Source of the DNA: Gammaproteobacteria bacterium 45_16_T64
GTDB lineage: Bacteria; Pseudomonadota; Gammaproteobacteria; Pseudomonadales; Ketobacteraceae
Reading direction: 5' to 3'
DNA length: 64,000 bases
NCBI GenBank assembly: GCA_002162955.1
Contig: MABD01000057.1
Span: 1-64,000, forward strand
Shown here: in pieces, positions 27,054 to 36,557 of the stretch
Layout: each line of letters starts with the position of its first letter
Position numbering within the stretch: the first letter of the stretch is position 1
Position numbers and translations under genes: made by a program
Notes under the pieces: generated by a model
What the model was told of the DNA's origin: nothing
What the model saw: the letters and a program-made list of their open reading frames with translations, nothing else
Databases searched by the model: none

Positions 27054-29087
27054 TTATTTATCATTATCCAAATGTTTATTATGGTGAAACATCCACTTCG
27101 TGGTTTCATAAATTCCTCTCGCGATATCATGCAATCGGTCTCGTTGTTGAGGAAATTTAGCCGTAACATCAGAAGCTGGATCATCACTATTCAAGTCATG
27201 CAACTTAACATTTGTACTATCAAAGTTCATCCGAAGCATAAGATCTTTTGATACCGCTCCAATAATTGGCGCCTGCTTATCTGATGTTTGGGTGAAAATC
27301 ACCCTGCCGTCATCCAGCTTATTATTTAAACTTCGCCCAAACGTCGTATTGATATAATCCATTCCAGCCAAGTCTGCTAACGTGGGCATTACATCAACCA
27401 AACTTGTCGCTGCCTCTTCCCTACGCGTCCCAATTAACTTTGGCGCGTAGAGCATAAACGGGACATGAAGCCCATCAAGATCGAGGGCCTCATAGAAAGG
27501 CTTCATGTGAGGCGTCTTAGTTATTCTATTATTATGATCACCATAGAAAACAAAAATAGTGTTATCAAAATAGCCGCCTTGCTTGGCCATCTCCATAAAT
27601 TTCCCGACATTAAAGTCCAGCAACCTCACCGCATTGAATTGCTCATTACTCTTAAACCCATTGTCTTTTAACTCCCTTTCTTCCAAGGCAACTGTTGCAA
27701 ACCCATCGTTATTCTCTGGTATTGTGAACGGGCGGTGGTTTGCTGCCGTTTGGATAACGCTAAAGAAAGGCTTATCTTGTGGTAAGGTTGAAAGTACCGT
27801 ATCAGCCTCTTTAAATAAATCTAAATCAGAGATCCCCCATACATCAATAACAGGAGAGGAATAACTACCCTCTTCATGTAGATCCAATCCTTTGATATTG
27901 CCTTTCAAAACAGCGCTCATATTAGCCCAGCCAGCAGCACCACCGATAAAATAGGACTTTGAATAACCCTTGAGGGAATTCACAACCATATGTTGCTCTG
28001 TGATCATTGGATTTCTAGACGCTGTTTTAACCGTCGAAACATCAGGCAACCCTGTCAGGCTCGCAAACACGGTTTTTGCCGTACCGGACACTGGGACGTA
28101 GAAATTTGGAAAAAACCAACCATTATTCGCAATTCCATCTAAGTTAGGAGAGGGCGCCAGTGGGTTTCCATATACGCCAAGCCGACTGGCTCCCAACGAT
28201 TCAAGCATGATGATGATAATATTCGGGGGGGACTCAAGCTGAACAAAAGCATTTTCATTACCCCCACTATAACTCCGCGAATAGTTAAGATTTTCTATGT
28301 CGGGGTTATCTACACCAAGGTATTCTGCGATTACTGGGTAATACTTACGAACCTCTTCTTCGTCGTATTTACCAGCAAATCTATATTTAAGGGAATCGAC
28401 AAAGTTCACAACGGGATTCAAACCCAAGGCAGCAATTGTGGGATTGCCTGTGAAGAAGGCATCGTTCCAGCGTAGAGGCATCGTGGAGCCAAGACGCCCA
28501 AATATGCCGCCAAAGAATACACCGACAATGAAAAGTACACCTATTATTTTTTGCCCCTTCGTAGTGACACGACTGTCACCGCGGAGAACAACAGAGGATA
28601 ACCTCATTGCCCAAAACATAAAAATTGTCCCAAACACCCATGCAACGGTAATCCAAACAGCAGGATAACTTTGCCAAACCATTTGAGCGGAAATAAAGAA
28701 ATCATCAAAGAATCGAAGTATCGTTGAGTTGATTCTTATACCGAGGTATGCGTAATGCCCAAAGTCGAGAAAATAGAAAAGAAGGCACGTGGCAATACTC
28801 AATGCGAGATACAAGTCCACAATGCGCCTTAACAAGAGACTATTAGTTAGATTCCTGGGAAAAAGGCAACTTATCGCGACAGGCAGCAATAACAGCAGCG
28901 CCAACCTCAGGTCGAATTTTGCGCCAATATAGAGTATCTGAGCAAGTGCTGACGGGGTAACTGCTACAGTATCCCCGACCTCTGAAAAGCCGAAATAGAA
29001 AATACCTCGCAATATAAGTAGCGACACCATCCATATTATTAGTAACGACCCTAAATACTGAAAACGCCTAGAATAAATCCAACCCAT
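27054..29087 (-). CDS. LTA-synthase-like membrane phosphoglycerol transferase (sulfatase fold)
   Basis: A 677-residue protein. About five membrane helices (residues 10-200) are followed by an alkaline-phosphatase/sulfatase-fold domain facing the periplasm (about 285-640). Landmarks are NIIIIMLESLGASRLGVYGN (metal Glu), PVSGTAKTVFASLTGLP with the nucleophile Thr typical of LtaS and MdoB-like enzymes rather than the Cys of true sulfatases, IQTAANHRPF, and VFYGDHNNRI for the second metal site. Such enzymes move phosphoglycerol or phosphoethanolamine groups between lipids and glycans. The donor and acceptor here are unknown. It is first in a leftward pair with the symporter. A Gram-negative MdoB/OpgB-like glucan-modifying role or lipid A/EPS modification are alternatives. 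Confidence 0.88.
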   Translation of the reverse strand: MGWIYSRRFQYLGSLLIIWMVSLLILRGIFYFGFSEVGDTVAVTPSALAQILYIGAKFDLRLALLLLLPVAISCLFPRNLTNSLLLRRIVDLYLALSIATCLLFYFLDFGHYAYLGIRINSTILRFFDDFFISAQMVWQSYPAVWITVAWVFGTIFMFWAMRLSSVVLRGDSRVTTKGQKIIGVLFIVGVFFGGIFGRLGSTMPLRWNDAFFTGNPTIAALGLNPVVNFVDSLKYRFAGKYDEEEVRKYYPVIAEYLGVDNPDIENLNYSRSYSGGNENAFVQLESPPNIIIIMLESLGASRLGVYGNPLAPSPNLDGIANNGWFFPNFYVPVSGTAKTVFASLTGLPDVSTVKTASRNPMITEQHMVVNSLKGYSKSYFIGGAAGWANMSAVLKGNIKGLDLHEEGSYSSPVIDVWGISDLDLFKEADTVLSTLPQDKPFFSVIQTAANHRPFTIPENNDGFATVALEERELKDNGFKSNEQFNAVRLLDFNVGKFMEMAKQGGYFDNTIFVFYGDHNNRITKTPHMKPFYEALDLDGLHVPFMLYAPKLIGTRREEAATSLVDVMPTLADLAGMDYINTTFGRSLNNKLDDGRVIFTQTSDKQAPIIGAVSKDLMLRMNFDSTNVKLHDLNSDDPASDVTAKFPQQRDRLHDIARGIYETTKWMFHHNKHLDNDK

Positions 29088-29225
29088 ATCTACAAACCTT
29101 GAACTACATTACCTTTTACACAAACATACAGCCTCGAAATAACGCCACGAATAAGGTGCTTGCGCATGAAAAATCATGGTGCATTCTAAGTGCATTGACC
29201 CTATATGTCGAAGAGTAAACCTGGT

Positions 29226-30134
29226 TTAGTTGGCTTTTAGGGTATTAGTAACTCCGTGGGCTACGTGACCTGCAGTCACATGCTTACTAGCCGATAAACA
29301 ATGCCCCTCTTGATCGTCAAAAAACACATCCGCACCAAATGACTTTAGGAACAACCCCTTATCTAGGCCGCCCAAAAATAATGACTCGTCCAGACGAATA
29401 TTCCACTTCCGGAGGGTTCTGACCACTCGTTCATGGGCTGGCGCTGATCTCGCAGTCACCAGCGCCGTCCTTATAGGGCATTCCTCGCCATATTCTTGTT
29501 GGATGCTGTGTAATACCTGTAAAAAGGGCTTAAATGGCCCGCCCTCCATAGGCTGTTTAGCTGCCGCCCGCTCAGCATCCGTAAACGCTTGCAGGCCTTG
29601 TTCCTGGAATATTTTTTCGGACTCATCCGAAAAAATAACCGCATCGCCATCAAAAGCAATTCTCAGTTCATCTCTTATTTCCATCGGCGAGCTTGGTGCA
29701 ATGATATGGGCTGCGGCAAACCCACGATCAAGTGCCTGCCTTACATCAGCAGGTATGGAGGACAAAAACAGATGTGATCCAAAAGCAGATATATAGCGAT
29801 AAGGACTTTCTCCACCGCAAAATGCAGCTCGCGTTATCGGCAACCCCCAGTGTTCGATTGAATTAAATACCCGGAGCCCAGTATCTGCACTATTTCGGGA
29901 TAACAATATGACCTCAACCCGTGGGGAATGATTCTTGGCATTATTTAGCGCTAAAAGCTTCTTAACCAGTGGAAAAGCATCTCCTGGCTCCAGGGGTTGG
30001 TCTTCGTTCTCAATCTGATGCGTTTTATACGCTTCCAAACCCTGCTCCCGAAATATAGCGTCACTATCATGAAGGTTAAATAATGCACTGGATGACGTTG
30101 CAACCACTAACTTTCCATTGAAATTTGCAGGCAT
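29226..30134 (-). CDS. Cytosolic 5'-nucleotidase (cN-I family)
   Basis: About 302 residues. The family dephosphorylates nucleoside monophosphates, mostly AMP or dNMPs. The central HAD-like motif is FDGDAVIFSDESE, with further segments LLSRNSADTGLRVFNSIEHW, CGGESPYRYISAF and FFDDQEGHC. The frame is open to 30173, overlapping the helicase gene, but ATG 30134 is preferred. It lies 7 bases after the helicase stop, with GAGTGA 7 bases before it, and leaves the usual N-terminus (KLVVATSSSALFNL). It is the last gene of a three-gene leftward operon after the helicase-nuclease pair. Clean-up of nucleotides released during DNA repair is a tempting but unproven link. Confidence 0.85.
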   Translation of the reverse strand: MPANFNGKLVVATSSSALFNLHDSDAIFREQGLEAYKTHQIENEDQPLEPGDAFPLVKKLLALNNAKNHSPRVEVILLSRNSADTGLRVFNSIEHWGLPITRAAFCGGESPYRYISAFGSHLFLSSIPADVRQALDRGFAAAHIIAPSSPMEIRDELRIAFDGDAVIFSDESEKIFQEQGLQAFTDAERAAAKQPMEGGPFKPFLQVLHSIQQEYGEECPIRTALVTARSAPAHERVVRTLRKWNIRLDESLFLGGLDKGLFLKSFGADVFFDDQEGHCLSASKHVTAGHVAHGVTNTLKAN

Positions 30135-30141
30135 ATCACAT

Positions 30142-33100
30142 TCACTCAAAGGGGGTAATATTGGCAAGATCATCTGACCAACAGATATACTGATTTGTTA
30201 AAGGAAAATATAGCATTAAGCAGGTACCTAATACCTTCTCCTTGTTCATTACTTGGGCGTAAAAATCTAACTGATCTCGGTACTTCTTCCTTTGTATTTG
30301 TAAGAAAACATCAGCACTCGATTCAGCGTCAGGAAGTACAAATTTATAATCGATAATCCATCGAATCCCTTGAGCATCCTCAAACGTTCGATCAATGATA
30401 ATATTTTTAGCCTCTCCATTAGCCTCCATGGTCGTTAAGGCATGCTCTGCGTAAGAATCTTTACTCTGGTCAAATAGCCATGTTGCTCGTTCAGGATAGC
30501 TAATCAAGTGACGTATTGCGCTATCAACAATAGCGACAGCATCATTTACTTCTTTTCCCGGCACACCCAATCTTAGCAGAGCGGCTTTCCAGGAAGGGTG
30601 TAGCGCCGATACTTTGTCTGCATGTAATTTGATGCCCTTAAAATCAGCAAACTTCTTGTATAAACGATGTGCAAAGGTACCTACATTAGCGTGAAAATCA
30701 TGAGACTTTTGGCTAGAGGAAAGCGTATCTTCCTGTTCTACCTTCTGCGCCGAGTTCTGCAGATTATTGAAATTAACCGGTATCTTTTCGGGTATTTTTT
30801 GTTGAAAAGGGGTCAATTGGTCGAGTATGCCCTCGTGTAAAACCTTCAACGCATGACCAGCAATCTCAGGAACACTTTCAGCCTCAACTATTTGCGTTTG
30901 GCCAAGTTTGCTCCCCTTCTCTATTCCTGTCCAAAGCGTACCCAAAATGCTCCCCGCACTGGGAGGCTTACAATTCCCTTTCTTATCGCTACTGAGTGTA
31001 CCCGTAATATACAGTCGATTTTTCGCCCGTGTACATGCAACGTACGTAAGCCTGCATAGCTCATTCTTAAGTTTTTCAGAATGGTTCCGCCATAAGTATT
31101 CGTAAACTGCGTCTCCGCTATTAACACTACCTTTTTCTGGTAGTGCAGCCAGAAAAAGTTTTTGCCTCTCTTCGCCTGGAATCAGTTCAGAATCAACGAT
31201 AAGCAATGGTCGATCGTCGCTTCTGCCTCGCTTCGCACTATAAGGAATAAAGACATAATCGAATTCAAGTCCTTTGGATTTATGCATTGACATTATCTGT
31301 ACTGCATTATCAATTGTGCTACCAGGGGAAGCAAACAGCGTAAGCGCCTTCTTCTCTAAAACTGAAAAATTGGGTAGATCTCCTGCTTTTTCAAAACCTT
31401 CGAGTAACTCAAAGTATTTTTCAGCATCATCTAAAGTACGCTGCGACAAGCATACCAAAGATCCGCCAAGATTCTTCCACATTGTCTCAACGGCATCCCT
31501 CAAGGCAAATTGCTTCCTATTGTCGTAATAATAGGTAAACAATGAAGCTATCTGTTTGAGAACTCGCCTATCTCTTGACGCTATACCATCCAACTCAATA
31601 GTAGGCTCTTCATCAAGAAATGCCGTTATATTGTCCCAAAGAGACCGATTCTCGTTATGGTTATGAAGAGATACTAATGTTTCGAGACGAATCCCAGCCC
31701 AGGGCCCCCGCAGCACTGAGTACCATCCTATTCGATCAGACGGCTTAAGCAGAGCACGAGTGATACCAAACAAATGCTGTATCACTTCACTATCTTGCAG
31801 CGTGTTGATATCAACTGCCCGATAAGCAATGGACATTCTATCCAGTTGCTCAATAACGGTTTTCGCGTGGGATTTAGAGCGTACAAGTACTGCAATAGAT
31901 TTATCACACGTGAGCTTGTCACTTCGTAGCTTCTCAATAGATTCTGCAATATAGATAGATTCCTGGTCGGCAAACTCAAGTTCCTCGGTTGCCGCTTCGC
32001 CACTATCCAAGAGCTCTTCCTGGAATACTTTTACCGTAACTCCTGCACCCAAATTCCCCTGCTTAGCTGCCGTTGATGGACTGTAACTAACAGCACCGTC
32101 TCGGCTGTTGTCGAGAGCAGGAAAAGATGATTTAAAAACATCATTGACCCAGTGAATAACTTTCTCATCAGAACGGAAATTGGTTTCTAGCTTAAGCGAC
32201 TTAAGAGTAACATCCCCAAGTGCATGCCTATGCCATACATCTAAAAACAAACCAATGTCGGCTTTTCGAAAAGAATAGATCCCCTGCATAGGATCACCCA
32301 CTAAAAAAAGTGTGCGCCCGTCATTCTCCTGCCATCCGAAGGTTAGCTTTTCTAATAGTTTTATTTGTAAAACCGACGTATCTTGAAATTCATCGACAAG
32401 TAGATGTGAAATTCGATTGTCATATTTCAACGCTAAATCGGTAGGCTCTTCCGATGTTCCCAAGGCCCTTAGCGCTGACATAGAGATTTCTGTAAAATCC
32501 ACTTTACCACTTTCTTGCCAAGTCAATGCCAAGTACCCTACCGCTACCGGCATCAATTCCAACAGATCAACCAATAGCGCCCATTGTTCATCCGAATATC
32601 CGGAGGCAGGTAAACTCTTAATGGCGTGCAGCCGATCATTGAAGCCAGGACAGTGCTCTTCTAACTTACCAATAAGATTGGACACATCATCTTTTTTCGT
32701 TTTTCTCAGCGCTTTTTCCGCGGGGTCCTTCGAACTAGAAGGAGCAGGGAAACCCAATTTTGCGTCAACCCTCTTTCGATAATCAGGCTTGCCTTTGGTC
32801 AACAGTAATTCTGAAATTGCCGACCATGCTGCTGCAGTTTGTATAAACTCAGCATCCTCTTCAAAGCCCAATGCAGCATTAAGAGGCGATTCTACGTTAT
32901 CAAACGCCAGATTTTGCGCCGCGTAGAGAGCCAATGTAGACATTTCACGGACAATATCTTCAGACACGCTAGCGATAAGCTCTTTTAGTTGTAGATCAAC
33001 GGTCTCTTGCAACGTATTCTCTAAACTTAATTTAAGTTCATCACCTTGTAGTTTTGCACTAACAATATCCTCAAGCCAGTGATCTCTCTTTTCAAGCATT

Positions 33101-33669
33101 TGAGAAATTAGATTTGTAGCCAAGCGGTAATTATTATCGACATGCTGCAATAATCTACCCAGCGCTTCGTCATAAAAAAAACCATCGCCCAAACTATTTA
33201 TTAACTGCTTTGCGGCATTCTCGTAAACAACACTGGCATCATCCTCGATCGAGGGCATTGAACCCATATTGCTTTCATAGGGCATCTGTTTGACCAATGA
33301 GCCACAGAAACCATCAATAGTTTGTATTTTCAAACGATTTGGGTGCTTTAACAAATTCCAATTCTGTTCAGTATCTCGCTTTAAGACCGCTTGGCACAAG
33401 TGCCACGTTTGCGCTTCATAATCGCTCTCTGGACATGGGCTGTTTTTGGCCTCATGAATCGACTCAAGTACACGCTGGCGCATCTCACCCGCGGCCTTTT
33501 TTGTAAAAGTAATAGCGACAACTTCTTCTGGACGCTCAACTAACGCAAGTAACCCCAATATCCTTTGTGACAAAACGCCCGTCTTACCTGATCCTGCCGG
33601 AGCCTGCACGATATAGCTATGGCGACAATCTAACGCTTCGAGCCGTTGAGCTGCATCGATCAACATCAT
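30142..33669 (-). CDS. AddA-like UvrD/REP helicase with C-terminal nuclease domain
   Basis: A 1175-residue protein combining a superfamily 1 helicase and a RecB-type nuclease. Walker A is APAGSGKT (23-30). Motif Ia is VAITFTKKAAGEM, Walker B HLLVDEFQDTS (near 424), motif III FLVGDPMQGIYSFRKA, motif IV TNFRSDEKVI, motif V MSMHKSKGLEFDYVFIP and motif VI LTYVACTRAKNRLYI. The C-terminal PD-(D/E)XK site is WIIDYKF (near 1108), with YRDQLDFYAQV as the helix motif. With its neighbour it should resect double-strand ends for recombination, as AddAB or RecBCD do. Its ATG overlaps the stop of the AddB-like gene by one base (TAATG), a translationally coupled pair. Annotators often label such genes 'exodeoxyribonuclease V beta', but the pair is closer to AddAB. 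Confidence 0.92.
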   Translation of the reverse strand: MMLIDAAQRLEALDCRHSYIVQAPAGSGKTGVLSQRILGLLALVERPEEVVAITFTKKAAGEMRQRVLESIHEAKNSPCPESDYEAQTWHLCQAVLKRDTEQNWNLLKHPNRLKIQTIDGFCGSLVKQMPYESNMGSMPSIEDDASVVYENAAKQLINSLGDGFFYDEALGRLLQHVDNNYRLATNLISQMLEKRDHWLEDIVSAKLQGDELKLSLENTLQETVDLQLKELIASVSEDIVREMSTLALYAAQNLAFDNVESPLNAALGFEEDAEFIQTAAAWSAISELLLTKGKPDYRKRVDAKLGFPAPSSSKDPAEKALRKTKKDDVSNLIGKLEEHCPGFNDRLHAIKSLPASGYSDEQWALLVDLLELMPVAVGYLALTWQESGKVDFTEISMSALRALGTSEEPTDLALKYDNRISHLLVDEFQDTSVLQIKLLEKLTFGWQENDGRTLFLVGDPMQGIYSFRKADIGLFLDVWHRHALGDVTLKSLKLETNFRSDEKVIHWVNDVFKSSFPALDNSRDGAVSYSPSTAAKQGNLGAGVTVKVFQEELLDSGEAATEELEFADQESIYIAESIEKLRSDKLTCDKSIAVLVRSKSHAKTVIEQLDRMSIAYRAVDINTLQDSEVIQHLFGITRALLKPSDRIGWYSVLRGPWAGIRLETLVSLHNHNENRSLWDNITAFLDEEPTIELDGIASRDRRVLKQIASLFTYYYDNRKQFALRDAVETMWKNLGGSLVCLSQRTLDDAEKYFELLEGFEKAGDLPNFSVLEKKALTLFASPGSTIDNAVQIMSMHKSKGLEFDYVFIPYSAKRGRSDDRPLLIVDSELIPGEERQKLFLAALPEKGSVNSGDAVYEYLWRNHSEKLKNELCRLTYVACTRAKNRLYITGTLSSDKKGNCKPPSAGSILGTLWTGIEKGSKLGQTQIVEAESVPEIAGHALKVLHEGILDQLTPFQQKIPEKIPVNFNNLQNSAQKVEQEDTLSSSQKSHDFHANVGTFAHRLYKKFADFKGIKLHADKVSALHPSWKAALLRLGVPGKEVNDAVAIVDSAIRHLISYPERATWLFDQSKDSYAEHALTTMEANGEAKNIIIDRTFEDAQGIRWIIDYKFVLPDAESSADVFLQIQRKKYRDQLDFYAQVMNKEKVLGTCLMLYFPLTNQYICWSDDLANITPFE

Positions 33670-36392
33670 TATTTCTCCATTCTTCTACAGAAAGGCGTTA
33701 GCTCACAAAACTCACAGCTCTTTTTGTTCTTCGGGTCAACTGCCGCAAACCCTTGGCTAAAATCTTCAGCAAGTTGAGTCAGCACTTTTTCCCAATTATC
33801 AACATGCACTGGCCAATCTTCGATAGCGACCACAGATCGATTTTTGCCATTTTCCAAAAGCTGCACAGCCTCATCCAACTCACCTTTCAAAGAGGACTCA
33901 CCTTTTCTTACCAATCCAAAAAGCACCCCATCAACAGCACCCTTATGATTCACCGCATATAGAGGTAACTGAGGGTCATCAGGGCGATTTCCCTCCCAAG
34001 CAGTTCGAGATTTTAGCCCCGTTTTGTAATCAACAATTACCGTATAATCCCCCTCTATGCGATCGATCCGATCAGCTTTGACTGTAACCTCTATATTACC
34101 GAGCTGCATAATTTCTGACTTTTCGACGCTAACAACCTCAAAGCGAGTACGCTTCGATTCAACGGACTCCAACCAATATATAACCAAACTAATTAACCGA
34201 CTCTCTTCCACCTTCAGGAAAGCTTCGTTGACGCCAGCATTCTTATCTTTGAAGAACGTCAGCGAGTCAGTAACACAACGGTAAATTAACGCCTCCAGTT
34301 CCTCTCGTTTATTTAACAACGTCTGTAGCTGACTCAGTGAAGTGCAAACCTTCCAAAATTTCTCTAGGGTCATATGTAAAAGATCCCCGCGTTCCGCCGG
34401 AGACAACCCTTCTTCTTTTTCTTCTAACGAGCGAGCACCCAATCGATACAGTGCGAACGCTCTAAATGGGCAGGAAGCTTGCGTTTTTATAAGAGACGCA
34501 CCTCCTTTCATTTTTGATCCACCCTCTAAAGCTGGCCCTATATCGTCAACAAAATCGACTTTGCAATCCTCATCGATATCCAAATGAAAAGGGTTAAGTA
34601 TTTGGCTTACACTGCCCTCTATCAAAGTAGGTTGTTTTTCTAATCGATAGCGTTCTAATACAGGGCTAATATTCAACTCTGTATCTCCCTTCAATAAATG
34701 CCAGCTAAACACGACTGAAGGAGAGGTCTTCAGGAACCCACCAAGAATAAACTCTGCATAACCTAGCTCTTTCTCAGCAGAGGCGTTTGGCATACCCATA
34801 TCTCTTTGATATTTTGGGCAAAGGAAAGGGTTCGGGGCTGGGCTCTCGGGCCAATGTTGATCATCCGATGAGAGCACCCAGATACCATCGAATGTCATCG
34901 CCGATGCTTCTAGCACTCCGAGTATTTGCATTGGAGCTTGCTCTGTTTGAATCTGGAACATTGTTTCCTGAAGCGTCGTTTTCAAGGTGGATAAGACCCC
35001 ACGGAACGACGTGCGCTCTAACACTTCGTCATACCCATCTAACAGTGCAATTTGTTCAAAGAACTTTTCTCTTAACTGGTAATCTTGACTTGTAAGCGTT
35101 CTTTTACCAGGCCAACTGATGGTTTCCAGAAGCTGCTTTATTTCAATTGACCAAGCACTGTATGTTCGCTTTGCATCTAACCGAATACTCGACAGGCACT
35201 CAAGTAGCCCCCCTAAGGGATCGCTCGTGTTATCGCTGTTATCAGCGGTTCGCCCACGCCAAACTCGATACAATGTATAGACTTTTTCAGCCGAAAGTCT
35301 TTCATTCTTTGACTGCGCTATCACATCAGAAAATTGTGAACACAGAGAAAAACTCACATAAGATTCAGACCAATAAGGCCCCCTAACAATAATGCCCCAA
35401 TCGTCCCTGCTTAGCTGTCCATTCGCAGCGCTCAGCATGAGCAATGCATCAGATACAACCCCAAAAGCCCCCAAAGGAGAGCCGGCCGAAACATTCACTT
35501 GATCACGCCAATCATTAAGATCCGGCTGCGTATTGGAGTCTTTTTGGATAAGCCTTTTACAGATACGCTCAATACTCGCCCTTTCATCGCCAATATCAGG
35601 AGCAACCACACAATAGCGGCCACCTGGATCACTCTGATTGGCCTCCACCAACCAAGCAATAGCCGCTTCCAACTCAATGGTTTTATCGGGATAACTACGA
35701 CACACCACGTTTTCAGTCTCTTCGCCAAAAGGCAGAACCCTAAAATCCCCCCCCGCCTCTGACACGCTAACAGCCAAACGCTGAATAGCAGGCTCTAGGT
35801 CACTAAATCCATAAAAAAACAAGGAACCGGGAAACGAAACTAATTGGTGTTTGATACAAAGCTCTAGCAACTCAACCCTTTCCGCATTGCTCACCCACTT
35901 ATTGCTAAAACAGCGCTGGCTAAATTGATTTAACCAACCTTGGAACAAATGGGTGTTTTCGTTCACATCTTGACGTTCATTGTCTTTAACAGCAGCCCAT
36001 CGATTAAGTATCGACCAAGCCTGAATGGCTTGTTTCGCTGCTCCATCAGGCTTGATCCAATCGTTTTCTTGATCGGAAATTATACTTTCCCATACGACTT
36101 TTTCTTGTGCTGGACTGAGTAGCTTAAAACGCAACCGAGCAAGGTCTGGAATGGCATCAAAATGAGGGTTAACACAAGCACTGTCTTGCGCGCTCTCATA
36201 AGTCTCATCGAGCCATGATGAAAGCGCCATTATTTTCGGCGTCTGCCACGCAGACGTATCGGAAGTCCGTAGTTTTTTATCTTTGAATAAGGACAGCAAC
36301 CAGGTCGCAATACGCTGATTGGGAGTAATTATCGTTTCCCCATGAGAAAACGCGCTGAGTTCAGCAGGTAAACGATCAGAATTGTAGGTCAT
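33669..36392 (-). CDS. AddB-like nuclease (probable DNA repair protein, TIGR03623 type)
   Basis: A 907-residue protein of the proteobacterial AddB-related family. No Walker A is seen near the N-terminus (ETIITPNQRIATWL), so it is probably an inactive helicase half. The C-terminal nuclease domain has VIVDYKTG (near 787) preceded by DRIDRI, with DDPQLPLYAV as the helix motif. Four cysteines match the AddB iron-sulfur nuclease pattern: one in QASCPFRAF (near 640) and three in CEFCELTPFC (near 893-902, spacing CxxCx5C). It is the first gene of the operon and is coupled to the helicase gene. No RecC or RecD is in the window. Functional Chi recognition cannot be judged. Confidence 0.88.
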   Translation of the reverse strand: MTYNSDRLPAELSAFSHGETIITPNQRIATWLLSLFKDKKLRTSDTSAWQTPKIMALSSWLDETYESAQDSACVNPHFDAIPDLARLRFKLLSPAQEKVVWESIISDQENDWIKPDGAAKQAIQAWSILNRWAAVKDNERQDVNENTHLFQGWLNQFSQRCFSNKWVSNAERVELLELCIKHQLVSFPGSLFFYGFSDLEPAIQRLAVSVSEAGGDFRVLPFGEETENVVCRSYPDKTIELEAAIAWLVEANQSDPGGRYCVVAPDIGDERASIERICKRLIQKDSNTQPDLNDWRDQVNVSAGSPLGAFGVVSDALLMLSAANGQLSRDDWGIIVRGPYWSESYVSFSLCSQFSDVIAQSKNERLSAEKVYTLYRVWRGRTADNSDNTSDPLGGLLECLSSIRLDAKRTYSAWSIEIKQLLETISWPGKRTLTSQDYQLREKFFEQIALLDGYDEVLERTSFRGVLSTLKTTLQETMFQIQTEQAPMQILGVLEASAMTFDGIWVLSSDDQHWPESPAPNPFLCPKYQRDMGMPNASAEKELGYAEFILGGFLKTSPSVVFSWHLLKGDTELNISPVLERYRLEKQPTLIEGSVSQILNPFHLDIDEDCKVDFVDDIGPALEGGSKMKGGASLIKTQASCPFRAFALYRLGARSLEEKEEGLSPAERGDLLHMTLEKFWKVCTSLSQLQTLLNKREELEALIYRCVTDSLTFFKDKNAGVNEAFLKVEESRLISLVIYWLESVESKRTRFEVVSVEKSEIMQLGNIEVTVKADRIDRIEGDYTVIVDYKTGLKSRTAWEGNRPDDPQLPLYAVNHKGAVDGVLFGLVRKGESSLKGELDEAVQLLENGKNRSVVAIEDWPVHVDNWEKVLTQLAEDFSQGFAAVDPKNKKSCEFCELTPFCRRMEK

Positions 36393-36557
36393 CGATCTTT
36401 TTTTAAGATGTTGTAGGAATGTAGGATATTAGATATGCACTGTATCCTAATTTTCGGTTAGAATGCACTTGCAAACAAAATATATTAGTAGACGCAAGCA
36501 AAACCAAACAATGCTGGCTTCTAGGCGCATAATGCCGTTCAAAAGGATTCATCGATA

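Noticed and set aside
30142-36392. Naming the large pair RecB/RecC
   Set aside because: The first gene carries an AddB-type Fe-S nuclease end and the pair is two-gene with no RecD, so AddAB-like is the better description.
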